From NCBI GenBank assembly GCA_963210315.1, contig OY723282.1, forward strand, positions 1,860,001 to 1,924,000: a stretch of 64,000 nucleotides of DNA. The letters are read 5' to 3'. This stretch comes from Rhynchopus euleeides. Taxonomy: Eukaryota; Euglenozoa; Diplonemea; Diplonemida; Diplonemidae. Made by a program: the position numbers and the translations under genes. The notes below the pieces were generated by a model, which had not been told where the DNA came from, searched no databases, and worked only from the letters and a program-made list of their open reading frames with translations. Shown in pieces: positions 1 to 9,742 of the stretch (positions are counted from its first letter, which is position 1; every line of letters starts with the position of its first letter).

Positions 1-573
1 ACTGCTGCTGTATTTTCAGGGTTTGTGTGTAGAAGCGTCAACGCATCAACAAACAAAATACAGGCTAAGAGCGGTTGCTGCTGAATGGTGAAGTGACTTT
101 CAATATCCCCCTGCACACGGTGGTCTCCCGCACGTCGGGGTAGACCCTTTTGGGCGATCGTAAAAGCGGGGGTGGGGTACCCCCGCTCAGCGGGGTCTGA
201 CTAACACGGGGGTGGGGCCTGAATATCACAGTCGGACCCCCGCTCTGACCCCCAAACCCTCGCTCCAGGGGGTGGGGGTCCACCATGCAGGGTTGGGTGA
301 GGCCTCCCCCTCCCCCCAGGCGGCTCTCTCGCATCTATCCGCCCTCGCATCGTGTAATATGGCTCACGTCGAGAATGCTGCGCAGTGGCCCCACATGCCG
401 CACAGCCGCGCTGGGGCCGTCGACGCTCCCATTGGGGGGTGGGTTCAACCTTCAGAGAATGCCAAGCCGTAGTCAGTCTCTCACTTGATTTGCCCGGTTG
501 CATTCGTTTTTTGCGGAGGCACATATGCCCGGCCCGCCTTCATCCTTCATTTGAAAGAACGGGATGAAGCTAG

Positions 574-668
574 AGCTTTCACTCAGAAGTGAAGTGAGCT
601 CACCTCACAAAAGAGGTGACAAGCTGGCACAGTTTGACACAGAGTGAAGTCCCCCCCCCCCCCCCCCA
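574..668. repeat. MITE-like palindromic repeat, copy 1
   Basis: The outer bases TTCACTC and GAGTGAAGTCCCC are roughly inverted. The interior (CTCACAAAA ... CACAGTTTGACACAGAG) is shared with the better preserved copy at 54182-54294 and with a partial reversed copy near 14470-14526. This is probably a decayed non-autonomous element; no target duplication is clear. Confidence 0.5.
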
Positions 669-2115
669 GAGGCCCTGCTCGATTCTCGGGTTTCTTTTTC
701 GTTTAAGCACACCCGTGTGAGCGGAAGGCGACCCACCACTGCTGTAACCAAACGCGCTCTCTTCACTAACCCCACCCCTCATCAGGCTCAGGGTGTGATT
801 CTCATTTCAGGGGTTTTGTGTGTAGAAGGTGACAACGCAAGGAAACCCATCAAGCTGTCTTGGGGGAAATCCCACTTCCAGTCGCACCGCGACAGGTATA
901 TTCTTTTGGGAGGAGAAAGAAATGGAACAAGGCAAGGCCACGCCCTGCGTGGTGTGATGTGGGTGCAGTGAGGTGGGTTTGTCCCATCTGGCTCTCTCGC
1001 CAAAAACCAATCAAAAAGTTGCCCTGCCGGTTATTTTGTTACGCAAACGCTTGTGCCCGACAGCACAGCCGAAGGTGCTCCCGCACACCGCCAGTCAACA
1101 CAGCCCAAACAACATATGAGCCAAAACAAACGCTATCGGCGGAGATATGCGCTGCCGTCATGCATTGTTGAAACAACAACCGGGCATCCTTGTCAGCGTG
1201 TCGACGATAACGAGGACAGCGCTTTGAACGAGGCAACGCGTCTTGTGAAGACTCTTACGAGGCAAAACATCCTCACCGGCGTGTTTCCTTTTCTTGCTTT
1301 TACTCGAACTTCGGCACGCAGACAACAACGCCCCTATCTTTCTTTTGGTATAAATTGCGATGTCTCCCCCACTCCACCACCGCCACCGCCACCACCACCA
1401 CCACCACCACTTCCTCCTTCTCCTGGTGCCCCAAGGGTCATGCAGGGGTGGAGTGAAGAGCTCGCAGAAAGGAAGTGTGTGTGCCAAAGATGGCACCTTA
1501 TTTTGGAAGAGCCGGCTCTCTTATGACACCAGGAAAAAGTATCGTTCAAAAAAAAGGGGGCAGGCATTCGATACCCTGCGCACACATGACACACAGCGAG
1601 CAGGCAAAGCATATCCTATGATCGGCTATTCCAGAATCGCTGAGCAAACCATCGCAAGAGATCATCGAATAAACCACTGGATAATGTGCTGCCCCCCACC
1701 CCACCCCACCCTCCCCTCTCGATGCCTCAACTGATTTCATACATGAACACGCCCTACTTCGGGAAGAAGGTCCTTTTTTGCCCTTTTTTCGCTTTGTGGA
1801 CAATATCGTAGCAAACATGCACCATCAGCATCCTATGTTATGAGCAGAGTCTTCACGCACGCAAGGCGGCACAGGAGGAGGGGCGTAGGATATCCGCGCT
1901 GCTTGGTGGCTCGGTGCCTCCCCACTCCTTCTCTCAGGCGATTTGACGGCCGCTGTGCCTGCTGGTGTGCTGCTCCCCTGAAGCTCCCATGCCCAGAGCC
2001 GCAAGCATCAGAGCAAAACAAACAGAAGGCGTGTGTTTCGGGCGAGGTATTTGTTCTCTCTCCCTCCCCCACCCCCCCCAAGTGCCTTGTACAACATATC
2101 TGGTGTAGTGACTAC

Positions 2116-2182
2116 AAAGAGGACTAACATTGCAAGAAGGTGCTGGGAGACTTACTTTTTCCATTCACTCTCGATGACCAAT
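2116..2182. repeat. 60-base conserved intergenic element, copy 1
   Basis: About 60 bases beginning GGACTAACATTGCAAGAAGG are nearly identical to 12268-12330, while the flanks of the two copies are unrelated. On the minus strand each copy reads ATGGAAAA followed by GTAAGTC, a consensus splice donor. The function is unknown; it could be a small RNA gene, a transposon remnant or a regulatory element. Confidence 0.55.
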
Positions 2183-2392
2183 CCCCCCAAGTGCCGGGAA
2201 CACCCCCCCCCGGATGTAGCGTGCCCTCCCGCAAAAAGAGATGCCGATGCCGTTGCTTTCCCGAAACCGCATATCGCGTGTGTGCTGTTCGTGTGCACCA
2301 CAGTGGGGAGGCATCATCAGAGTTCGCGTCGGTGGTCACCTGCTCACTCCACAGAGAGAGAGGCTGTGTGTGTGGTGATCACTTTTTCAGAT

Positions 2393-2648
2393 GGGTTAAC
2401 CCTGCACGGGTCCTAGCCCACCCTGTGTGTGTGTGTGTCTGTGCAGAGCGGCGTGACTACCTATGGGCTTGAAGGGTAGGTGCCAGAGTGTTGATCACAA
2501 TTTAAGGTGGGTTAACCCTGCACGGGCCCTAGCCCACCCCCCTCCCCCCCTACGTCACTCTAACCCGAGGCCCCACTCGGGTCAGAGTGTGGGGCCATGT
2601 GTGTGTGTGCAGAGCGGCTGACATACCTGTGGGCCTGAAGGGCAGGTG
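2393..2648. repeat. Imperfect tandem duplication
   Basis: The block GGGTTAACCCTGCACGGG..CCTAGCCCACCC occurs at 2393 and again at 2509. Each is followed by a GT microsatellite and by a GCAGAGCGGC...CTGAAGGG.AGGTG segment, so two copies of a roughly 115-140 bp unit lie head to tail. Confidence 0.65.
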
Positions 2649-2835
2649 ACTGGCCTGCCGCCACCCGACGCGCTTTCCTAAAGATTCGTGGGTGTGTGGC
2701 TGTGTGTGTGTGCACCCGAATTTCACTCTGAACCCGGCCTGTGCCGTCTGATTCTTGCTGATCAGTCGGGGCCATTCCCTCTCGGGTGAAGGGGGGGGGG
2801 GGTGAACAGGGAAAAGGAAATTCGAACCTTCAGTG

Positions 2836-3010
2836 CATCTGTGCATAAGCACAAACAAATAAATATTTGTTTGGGGGGGCCCTGGCTACCAGTCACAGCT
2901 CGTCACAGCTCGTCAGTCAGTGAGGGGAGGTGGGCTGGAGCTCACTTTTTCTCACTCAGTCACATCTGGTAGCGAGGGCCCCCTGGGGATATATTTATTT
3001 GTGCTTATGC
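2836..3010. mobile_element. Palindromic MITE, GGGGGCCCTCGCTACC family, copy 1
   Basis: An inner core (about 2873-2985) starts GGGGGGGCCCTGGCTACCAG and ends CTGGTAGCGAGGGCCCCCT. Interior CAGTCACA and CTCACTTTTTCTCACTCAGT are shared with 62193-62301. In this copy the symmetry extends outwards: GCATAAGCACAAACAAATAAATA on the left mirrors TATTTATTTGTGCTTATGCG on the right. Confidence 0.7.
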
Positions 3011-3171
3011 GCAGGTGGACTGGAGGGTCTCTTCACCTTTGCCAACCAGTTGGGGCAAGAAAACAATGGCACACCAGGGGAGATGGAGAGGGGCGCTTTG
3101 GCCCAGAGAGTGGAGAGTGGGCCCGTTCACGGTGGGATCTTGTAAATTTTACATGTATAACTACAAGTATA

Positions 3172-3437
3172 CAGTGCCACAGATAAGTTTCGAACACGAT
3201 AACTTTTAAGATAATTTTAAGTTTTAAGACGATTTTGGCGATTCGCGAAAAAATTTAAAACATTCTTTTGTTCAATAATTTGTTTCAAAGTCAAGGATCT
3301 TTGTCCGAAATATTTTCGGACAAAGATCCTTGACTTCTTGACAGGACTGGACAGGTCGAGGTCATTTTATTTGCGATGTCAACATCCAGTGGACTCGAGA
3401 AGGCCCCCACGTTGAGTGGTTTGGAAGGATGGACCGC
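3172..3437. repeat. Left terminal inverted repeat of pogo-type element
   Basis: It matches the reverse complement of 6182-6471 through CAGTGCCACAG, TTCGAACACGATAA, GTCAAGGATCTTTGTCCGAA and CAGGTCGAGGTCATT, ending at GGATGGACCGC. An internal short palindrome around 3293-3335 (AAGGATCTTTGTCCGAAA mirrored) is present only partly in the right copy, which accounts for part of the length difference. Confidence 0.88.
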
Positions 3438-3590
3438 CCGCCCGCCCGCCCGCCCACCCACCTCCGCTCGCTTGTCCTGCCAAATTGTTGCACCTGATGT
3501 TGTGTCCTTGTTCATCCCACCTCGCCTGTCACCTGTGCCTTCAATCCACACCATCCACCTTGCAGGAGGCTCGTTCCCTCCCGAACCGCT

Positions 3591-5141
3591 ATGCCGGTTC
3601 AGCCTGGGATGATTCGCGGGAGCTACAACAAGCGGAGGGGGAGGGAGGAGGATGTACAACTGATTGAGGACAACCTTGAATACGCTCACCTCACCCTGGG
3701 TCAGAGGGTGGTGATCTTTTATGAGATCACGGGTGAGCGTATTCACAAGAGTACGTACAATTCAATAGCCAACAGACTCCGGAACGCAGCTACGGTGTTG
3801 CCGCAGGGGCGCCCCAGCCACCTCTCTGCGGATGAGGATGCGGAGCTGGGGAATCGGGTTCGGGCAATGGGGCAGGCAGGCGGCATGATCACAAGTGCCA
3901 TCATTAGCAGCTGCGCCCACGCCCTGTTGTCCGAGAACCCTGTGAGGAGGCAGGACCTGGCTGAGTTTGGGGGGGAGACCCGGTTCAGCTCTGCCTGGGC
4001 GAACACTTGGGCGAGGAGGCAGAACCTGGTCATGCGTGCCCCCTCCACGCAGGCTCGCATCACCCCCAACCATGTCCGTCTTGCTGAGGAGTTTCGGGCT
4101 GAGATCAAGGAGGAGGTTGAGCGCCTCTCCGTTGACCCGCAACTCGTCCTCAATATGGACCAGACGGGGGTGCGTGTGATCCCGCACGGTGGGCGGACCC
4201 GCGCCCAGCGTGGTGCCCAGCGCGTGACCCTCCTGCATTCTGCTGACAAGCGGCAGATCACGGCGCAGCTGACCATCGCTGCAAGCGGTACTCTCCTCCC
4301 TCCCCAAATCATCTACCAGGGGACAGATGGGGGGGATGGAGCTCTGCCATCGCAGGAGCGGAGGGATCTGGCTTATGGGTGGTGCTTCACCCAAACGGGC
4401 ACGCACTGGGCGACGCATGCCTCCCTCATGCAGTGGGCCACCGACATCCTGCTTCCGTATATCCTGAACGTTCGCACGCAGATCGAAAACCCCAACGCGC
4501 CGGTCATCCTCATCCTCGACAAGTTCGCCCCGCATCGTGACGACTCCCTCCTCACCCACCTCACCAGCCTGGGGAACACGTACATTCGCTTTGTGCCAGG
4601 GGGGTGCACCTCTCTTGTGCAGCCAGCAGATCTCGGTTTGAACCGGGTCTTCAAAGCAGCTCTCCGCAGGGAGTTTGCAAGCTGGCTGTCCAAGCAGATG
4701 GTCAGGTGGACGGCAGGTGGGAACACCCTGGAGACGTTCCGTCTGTCGGTCGGCTGGGGTCGGATCAAGGGTCCCCACCTCTCCTGGATGAAGGCAGCGC
4801 TGTCCGCCGTCACCCCTCAGCATGTCCGCAAGTGCTGGGAGAAGAGCTTGCTGGCAGGCACTCCCGCCCCGATCGTCATCGATGACGCAACCCCTGCGCC
4901 CAGCATGCCTGCGCCCATCATCGATGTTGATCTGGATGATGAGAACGAGGAGGATGAGGATGCCCCAGTTGCGGTGCTCGACCTGAACCTCGATGATGTT
5001 GTGGTTCCTCCTGAAGATGACGATGTGGATCCTGCGGATGATGTGAGTGCGGACGACATTGCCCCTACTCCACGCACCCGGCGCTGCGGCCTGTGCCGTC
5101 AGACCGGGCACAACAAGCGCACTTGCCCCAACTGGCAGTAG
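3591..5141 (+). CDS. pogo/DDE_1-type transposase with C-terminal zinc knuckle
   Basis: Predicted 516 residues. It cuts and joins the ends of its own element in the nucleus. The RNase H-like core shows three acidic positions in the expected contexts: D190 in LNMDQTG, D310 in ILILDKFAPHRDD and D347 in LVQPADLGLNRVFK, a 36-residue spacing between the last two. The N-terminal 130 residues (GSYNKRRGREEDV..., then a helix-rich stretch) occupy the place of the CENP-B-like helix-turn-helix of this family. The C-terminus has an Asp/Glu-rich segment (about 430-490) followed by C-x2-C-x4-H-x4-C at about 499-512, a zinc knuckle that is not usual in pogo enzymes. The frame is intact from the first ATG, so the gene may still be active or recently was. 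It lies centrally between matched long TIRs with TA duplications, which supports the assignment independently of protein similarity. Confidence 0.88.
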   Translation: MPVQPGMIRGSYNKRRGREEDVQLIEDNLEYAHLTLGQRVVIFYEITGERIHKSTYNSIANRLRNAATVLPQGRPSHLSADEDAELGNRVRAMGQAGGMITSAIISSCAHALLSENPVRRQDLAEFGGETRFSSAWANTWARRQNLVMRAPSTQARITPNHVRLAEEFRAEIKEEVERLSVDPQLVLNMDQTGVRVIPHGGRTRAQRGAQRVTLLHSADKRQITAQLTIAASGTLLPPQIIYQGTDGGDGALPSQERRDLAYGWCFTQTGTHWATHASLMQWATDILLPYILNVRTQIENPNAPVILILDKFAPHRDDSLLTHLTSLGNTYIRFVPGGCTSLVQPADLGLNRVFKAALRREFASWLSKQMVRWTAGGNTLETFRLSVGWGRIKGPHLSWMKAALSAVTPQHVRKCWEKSLLAGTPAPIVIDDATPAPSMPAPIIDVDLDDENEEDEDAPVAVLDLNLDDVVVPPEDDDVDPADDVSADDIAPTPRTRRCGLCRQTGHNKRTCPNWQ

Positions 5142-5204
5142 GTGTTCTCTGCTCCCACGGATCTGGTTGCTGCGCTTTCTCTTTCTTCCATTTCCTTCTT
5201 TTTT

Positions 5205-5390
5205 TACGAGTTACGAGCGACATCGCGGAGCGAAGCTGCGAAGTATCGAGCAAATCGTACACCAAGCCCGTTTCTTAGGATTAGCACCTTCATGCCACTT
5301 CACAGGTGCGCTAAACCAAAAGTAATCCGGATCTGTTTCACTGACAGTTGCTGGACAGGGGGTCTACCAGAAGCGAAAGGAGTACGATTT
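5205..5390. repeat. Dispersed SINE-like/structured repeat, family D copy 1
   Basis: Shares ordered blocks with 46949-47143, 54928-55095 and 62998-63070: an ACGAG...GCGAAG start, AAATCGTAC, TAGCACCTTCATGCCACTTC, a short hairpin (CTGT-loop-ACAG), CTGGACAGGG and AAGCGAAAGGAGTACGATTT. AAATCGTAC and GTACGATTT can pair across about 120 bases, closing a stem. It lies just downstream of the transposase stop. Confidence 0.65.
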
Positions 5391-5575
5391 GTCATTCATT
5401 GGCCTTGCCCTTGATTCCTCTACCTGAGGGGGCCGAACCTGGATCTATTGCCAAGCCTGGGTCTCGAACCTCATTTTTTCATCCTGCAAACCCAGACAGA
5501 ATTGAGGAAGCTCCATTTGGGAGGAAACTCCTTTCTGTCACACTGGGGGTGATTTTGTGTTTTTTTTGTACCTTG

Positions 5576-6140
5576 GAGGTTGGACATTCCTCTTCTGGCC
5601 TCTCTGGCCTGCCCTCCGCAAACCCATCCTCTTTGGGCAACTCGCAGCAAACCCGGCGATAGGAGACAGATAGGACGCAGTAGCATGAATGTGATTGAAG
5701 GATGCTGACACCCGCCCACACCCACCCACCCGCCCCGACCCAAGGATTGCCCGTTCACAGCGCTGGAGTGTTGCATGGCACATCATCCCACACACCTCTA
5801 GGAAAGATCCATGACGTAGGACAGATAACTTTTAAGACAAAACAAAAGTTTTAAAATTCTCCGTTCGAAAGTTTTTTCGTCTCAAAACTTTTGTTTTGTT
5901 TTAAAAGTTATCTATCCTGCATCATGGGAGTTTCCTAGAGGTGTGTGGGATGATGTGCCACATGTGCAACACTCCAGCGCTGTGAACAGGCAGTCTTTGG
6001 GTCAGGCGGGTGTCAGCATCCTTCAACCTCACTCAGGTTACTCCTATCTGTCCCCTATCGCCAGGTTTGCTGCGAGTTGCCAAAAGCGGATGAGTTTGCG
6101 GATCGCAGGCAGAGAGGCCAGAAGAGGAATGTCCAACCTC
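5576..6140. mobile_element. Foldback element nested in the pogo transposon
   Basis: Two arms of about 265-285 bases are inverted copies: 5576 GAGGTTGGACATTCCTCTTC mirrors the sequence ending at 6140, and the arms run through TTTGCTGCGAGTTGCC, TGTCAGCATCCTTC and GAGGTGTGTGGGATGATGTG. The centre, near 5855-5880, is AT-rich with AAAACTTTTGTTTTG mirrored. There is no coding capacity and no clear target duplication. Confidence 0.8.
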
Positions 6141-6181
6141 AACAGGGTCGTTATCCCCAGTCGAGTGGTTTCCGCAACCGA

Positions 6182-6471
6182 GCGGTCCATCCCTCCAAAC
6201 CACACGACATGGGGGCCTTTTCGGGTCCACTGGATGCTGCTGACATCGCAAATAGAATGACCTCGACCTGTCCAGTCCTGTCAAGAAGTATTTTTAGTAT
6301 CTCTCTTGTCAAGAAATCTTTGTCCGAAAACACTTCGGAGAAAGATCCTTGACTTTGAAACAAAGTATTGAACAAAAGAATGTTTTAAAATTTTTCGCGA
6401 AGCGCGATTTTCGTCTTAAAACTTAAAATTATCTTAAAATTTATCGTGTTCGAAACTTTTCTGTGGCACTG
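6182..6471. repeat. Right terminal inverted repeat of pogo-type element
   Basis: Reverse complement of 3172-3437 with small insertions, ending CTGTGGCACTG followed by TA. It differs from the left arm by about 25 bases of extra sequence around 6285-6312. Confidence 0.88.
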
Positions 6472-6517
6472 TATCAAGTAAAAATACAAGTATAATAGTT
6501 GACATGCAAGTATTATA

Positions 6518-6897
6518 CCGTATTCGGAAAAATACTGGAACGGAATAATGTTCCAAGTTCCAGCTGAGACCCCGGTTGTTCCAGTTATTTTCCGTTCCAG
6601 AATTATTCTGGGGGTCTGCGCGGACTTGGCCGTTTTCTGGGAGTCGGGTACTTTCCCAAGGGTGTGCTGGGCCACCGTCCTTCACCAGACATGGGGTGGG
6701 GTGGTGGGATTTCGGACATGTGCCCGAAAAACTGACAAGTACCCGTCAATTTCCCCCATATTCTAATTCTGGAACGGAAAAATGATGGAACGGAATAATG
6801 TTCCAAGTTGCAAAAATCCGCGTTTGTTCCAGTAATTTTCCGTTCCAGAATAGTTCCGTTCCAGCATTTTTCTGTTCCAGTATTTTTCCGAATACGG
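6518..6897. mobile_element. Family B TA-inserting element, copy B1
   Basis: Starts CCGTATTCGGAAAAATACTG and ends with its inverse, TTTTTCCGAATACGG, with TA on both sides (6516-6517 and 6898-6899). Subterminal GGAACGGAATAATGTTCC motifs recur on both arms. The 380 bases have no gene. The flanking TATTA/TACTTGTATTTTTAC restores the unbroken family A arm seen near 10970-10990. Confidence 0.85.
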
Positions 6898-7225
6898 TAC
6901 TTGTATTTTTACTTGATATACATGTATTTTACATGTATATTTCAGGCATATACATGTATTATACATGTATAATAGTTGACATGCAAGTATTATACATGTA
7001 TAATACATGTATATACTTGTAGTTATACATGTAAAATTTACAAGATCCCACCGTGTTATGGCCGCCCCCCCCCCCCCCCCCGCCCAATCACGGTGGGATC
7101 TTGTAAATTTTACATGTAAAAATACCGATTTTTAGATGTATTATACATGTATAATACTTGCATGTCAACTATTATACATGTATAATACATGTATATGCCT
7201 GAAATATACATGTAAAATACATGTA

Positions 7226-7554
7226 CCGTATACGTAAATATTATGGAACGTAAATATTATGGAACGGGCCCATTTTTGGCCGGTCCGTTCCATAATATTT
7301 ACGTTCCATAATATTTACAGGGCCAGTTGGGGACTCGGTGGTGAGGACGGCTTGCGTCAGGAATCGCGCGAAAAGTGCACGAGTAGGTCCCGTCAGGGAC
7401 TCTGTATGCCGTCCGATCACCTGGTCCAAGTCCCCGAGTCGCAGAAAGCCCTGTAAATATTATGGAACGAAAAAAATCTGGAACGCCAACCCACCAGCGT
7501 TCCAAAATATTTACGTTCCATAATATTTACGTTCCAAAATATTTACGTATACGG
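7226..7554. mobile_element. Family B element, copy B2
   Basis: Ends CCGTATACGTAAATATTATG and the inverse, flanked by TA (7224-7225, 7555-7556). Internal TTATGGAACG/CGTTCCATAA repeats lie on both arms. Removing it restores ACATGTATATCAAG, exactly the sequence found intact at about 10922-10937 in the other arm of the same host element. Confidence 0.87.
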
Positions 7555-7559
7555 TATAT

Positions 7560-7876
7560 CAAGTAAAAATACATGTATAATACTTGCATGTCAACTATTA
7601 TACATGTATTTTTACTTGATATACATGTATTTTACATGTATATTTCATGCATTTACATGTATTTTACATGTATAATACTTGTCATGCAAGTATTATACAT
7701 GTAAAATACTTGCATGACAAGTAAAATACTTGCATGCAAGTAAAATACATGTATTTTACTTGCATGCAAGTATTTTACTTGTCATGCAAGTATTATACAT
7801 GTATTTTACTTGTCGTGCAAGTATTTTACATGTATAATACTTGCATGACAAGTATTATACATGTAAAATACATGTA
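7560..7876. repeat. ATACATGTA/TACTTGCATGCAAGTA palindromic array of A2
   Basis: Dense overlapping palindromes (ATACATGTAT, ACTTGCATGCAAGT, ATTATACATGTATAAT) continue for about 300 bases. The block from TTTCATGCATTTACATG to the C insertion is repeated almost base for base at 55600-55835 in A3. Confidence 0.9.
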
Positions 7877-7999
7877 AATGGGGGTCTTCGCTCCATCCGC
7901 CAAAAAAAACCAAAAAAAACCGGAAAAACCCCGTGAAAAAGTCGGAAAAAAAGAGTGTGGGGAGTTGGGTCCAGTTTAGCAAAGTGAGCTTATTTTTCG

Positions 8000-9620
8000 A
8001 AATTTGAAAAATTGGGGACACCAAAAGTCCCCAGAAAAATCTTCGACTTGGCCCGCAGAGAGATTTTTTTTGGTGAAAAACGATTTCAACAGTTGTCCAA
8101 CAGTTGCTGTACAAGACGGCACACCGTTCTCTGCGCATGGGCTGCTGCACGTGAATCATTTGGATGTCCGAGGGGCTATCGGAACGAGGAGGGCCACGAG
8201 CCTGAACTACCCGCCAGCAGTGATCCCGTGCCAGGGCTGGCAGGGGGCCGCGGCCCCACCTCCCTTTTTCTGTAATTCTTTGGGAGGGTGGGCCGCCAGG
8301 GGTGGCATGGCCCTACCCTCGGCCCTACCTCCCGGGTCAGATTTTGGGGCTTTTGGGTTCGGCCTTGTGGCCGAGTTTTCATGCGCCGCAGCGTATGAAA
8401 ACCCAACGGCATGCTGGGGGCTTGATGGTGTTCATCGAAGCGCCCCTCATCATGTCCCAAGCGAAGGACCATCTCCGCCTGGAATGTGCAACAGCACCAA
8501 CCGGTGTGGGGACTCGCCTTCGAAGACTTTCAGGATGTTCACTACCGTGGGCTCCGGCGGCTGGGGGGCTCCGCCCCCCAGACCCCCTGTAGGCTGTCTC
8601 GCGACCAAGTCCTTGCGTGTATGGGATTGATCATCGCACACCATCCACAAAGCGATGCAAGCCATGAGATTTGCTGCCGTTCCTGAACACTAGCTGGCAA
8701 AGTTTCTCGGGATTGCAGTTTTGCAAGTACTCAAAGGCAATCCAAGATCCCCTGGATTCCTGATTTTTGATCCAGCAGGCGACGACCAAAGGCAGCAACA
8801 TCCGGTGCCTCTCGAATTGGGGGAAAATGTTCTGTGGTCGTGTATTCGATCCTGTTTGCATCATACCACGGGAAGTCGGGGCGGGGTTGGGCTGCACCTT
8901 TTTTCTCGCGAGCTCGGCCCACCCTGTGCCCTACCTCTTTTTTGGTTTGCCCGACCCCCAGCGAGATCACTGGCAGCCAGACCTTGTTCAACATAAACAG
9001 CAGACAAGAGAGCAGAATGGAGTGCGGGGCAGCTGCCGTGTTCCCATAAAAACATCGCACCTCTGGCGCTGCCTGCACGAAAGGGACGGGTAACCTGCAG
9101 GTCACCCACAGCAGCCTACTGCCTACGTTTTATACAAGATCGGCGCCGACGACACGAAAGACTGTTCGATCTGCGGCGCAACAAGAATCTCCAGTGGGAA
9201 CAGAACTGAGCGGCAACAGGATGCAATGCAGGCCCACCTCCGTTGCCCTGCGGCAAGAGCAGTCACATCGATTTCGTTGACAGGGCCTGCTCGCTGGTGT
9301 GTGACCACAGCAGATGGTGAGCTGCCCCACGGCAGAACACCTGGGACGGGGGATGTCTGCGAGTGGGCATTACCAAACTCGTCATGATGTAGGACTGCGG
9401 ACAATTGGTCACCGAGAGCAAGTATGGCTCCCGCTCAGCTCTCACTGAAGCTGAACCAGATGCAAGTGGTGGGGGGAGGAGGGGATCCCAGGGGAGGACA
9501 CACCGGTCGGCAACCCACGAGGACTGGCCCGTCCCAGTCAACAGAAGAACAAAGCAGGAACACCGACGCACCTAAACGTCATACTGAAGTGTGGGAGGAG
9601 GAGGCGAGCACAAAAGGGCG
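8000..9620 (-). pseudogene. Decayed coding-like region of family C element
   Basis: Minus-strand fragments at 9404-9123, 9105-8731 and 8159-7806 read in several frames with stops between. The segment around 9105-9050 (reading ...CRLPVPFVQAAPE...) has a counterpart at 31850-31905 (...CRSPVPVVQAVPG...), so it was probably protein-coding once. A Cys-rich stretch near 9130-9310 is seen only in a third frame. I recognise no transposase motif, so the family assignment remains open. Confidence 0.35.
8538..8585. repeat. G/C hairpin repeat, copy 1
   Basis: TCACTACCGTGGGCTCCGGC is followed by the perfect hairpin CTGGGGGGC-TCC-GCCCCCCAG (8561-8581) and ACCCCC. The same block occurs at 52411-52463, 52556-52606, 60509-60563 and 60686-60738. 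Confidence 0.8.
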
Positions 9621-9742
9621 TCGGCTACCGCACGCCCTTTGAGCGCAGCCGACGACGACCGAACCGGCCCCCGGCCGGGAGGTGCGTGTGGCGTGGGGGG
9701 CGAAGCCCCCCACGCAAGGGGGGTCCGGGGGGCGAAGCCCCC

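Larger units (their letters stand above)
1..2835. other. Intergenic spacer, no supported gene
   Basis: No open frame here has recognisable protein character; the longest ones run through CA/CCA repeats and C tracts. What can be seen is repeat material: a GTAGAAGCGTCAACGC motif near 33-48 and a diverged one near 813-832, a MITE-like block at 574-668, a poly-C tract around 650-667, a (CAC/CCA) microsatellite near 1376-1410, a 60-base conserved element at 2116-2182, and an imperfect duplication at 2393-2648. Confidence 0.6.
3172..6471 (+). mobile_element. pogo/Tc1-type transposon with long TIRs
   Basis: Inverted ends CAGTGCCACAG ... CTGTGGCACTG are flanked by TA on both sides (3170-3171, 6472-6473), the TA target duplication of the Tc1/mariner/pogo superfamily. 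The inverted repeats are long: about 266 bp on the left (to 3437) and 290 bp on the right (from 6182), with small indels between them, so the copy is not brand new. It carries one DDD transposase (3591-5141), a dispersed repeat (5205-5390) and a foldback insertion (5576-6140). It is inserted in the left arm of A1. Confidence 0.9.
3128..7055. mobile_element. Family A TIR element, copy A1 (host of nested insertions)
   Basis: The element opens CACGGTGGGATCTTG and closes with the exact inverse CAAGATCCCACCGTG. Both arms continue as TAAATTTTACATGTA and then ATACATGTA/TACTTGTA-rich palindromic sequence. A TT dinucleotide flanks both sides (3126-3127 and 7056-7057), consistent with a 2-bp target duplication. 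Most of its length is later insertion: a pogo-type transposon (3172-6471) and a family B element (6518-6897); the native core is only some 250 bp. No coding capacity belongs to A itself. Copies A2 (7089-11130) and A3 (54572-56066) share the ends. Confidence 0.85.

Noticed and set aside
5459..5476. Candidate tRNA T-loop (GGTTCGAGACCC on minus strand)
   Set aside because: The arms flanking the loop do not pair and no acceptor or anticodon stem can be drawn. No tRNA or rRNA was found in the window by eye.
8004..8630. 208-codon plus-strand frame in family C element
   Set aside because: It crosses a G/C hairpin repeat and the opposite strand shows the better conserved coding-like signal; no domain is visible.
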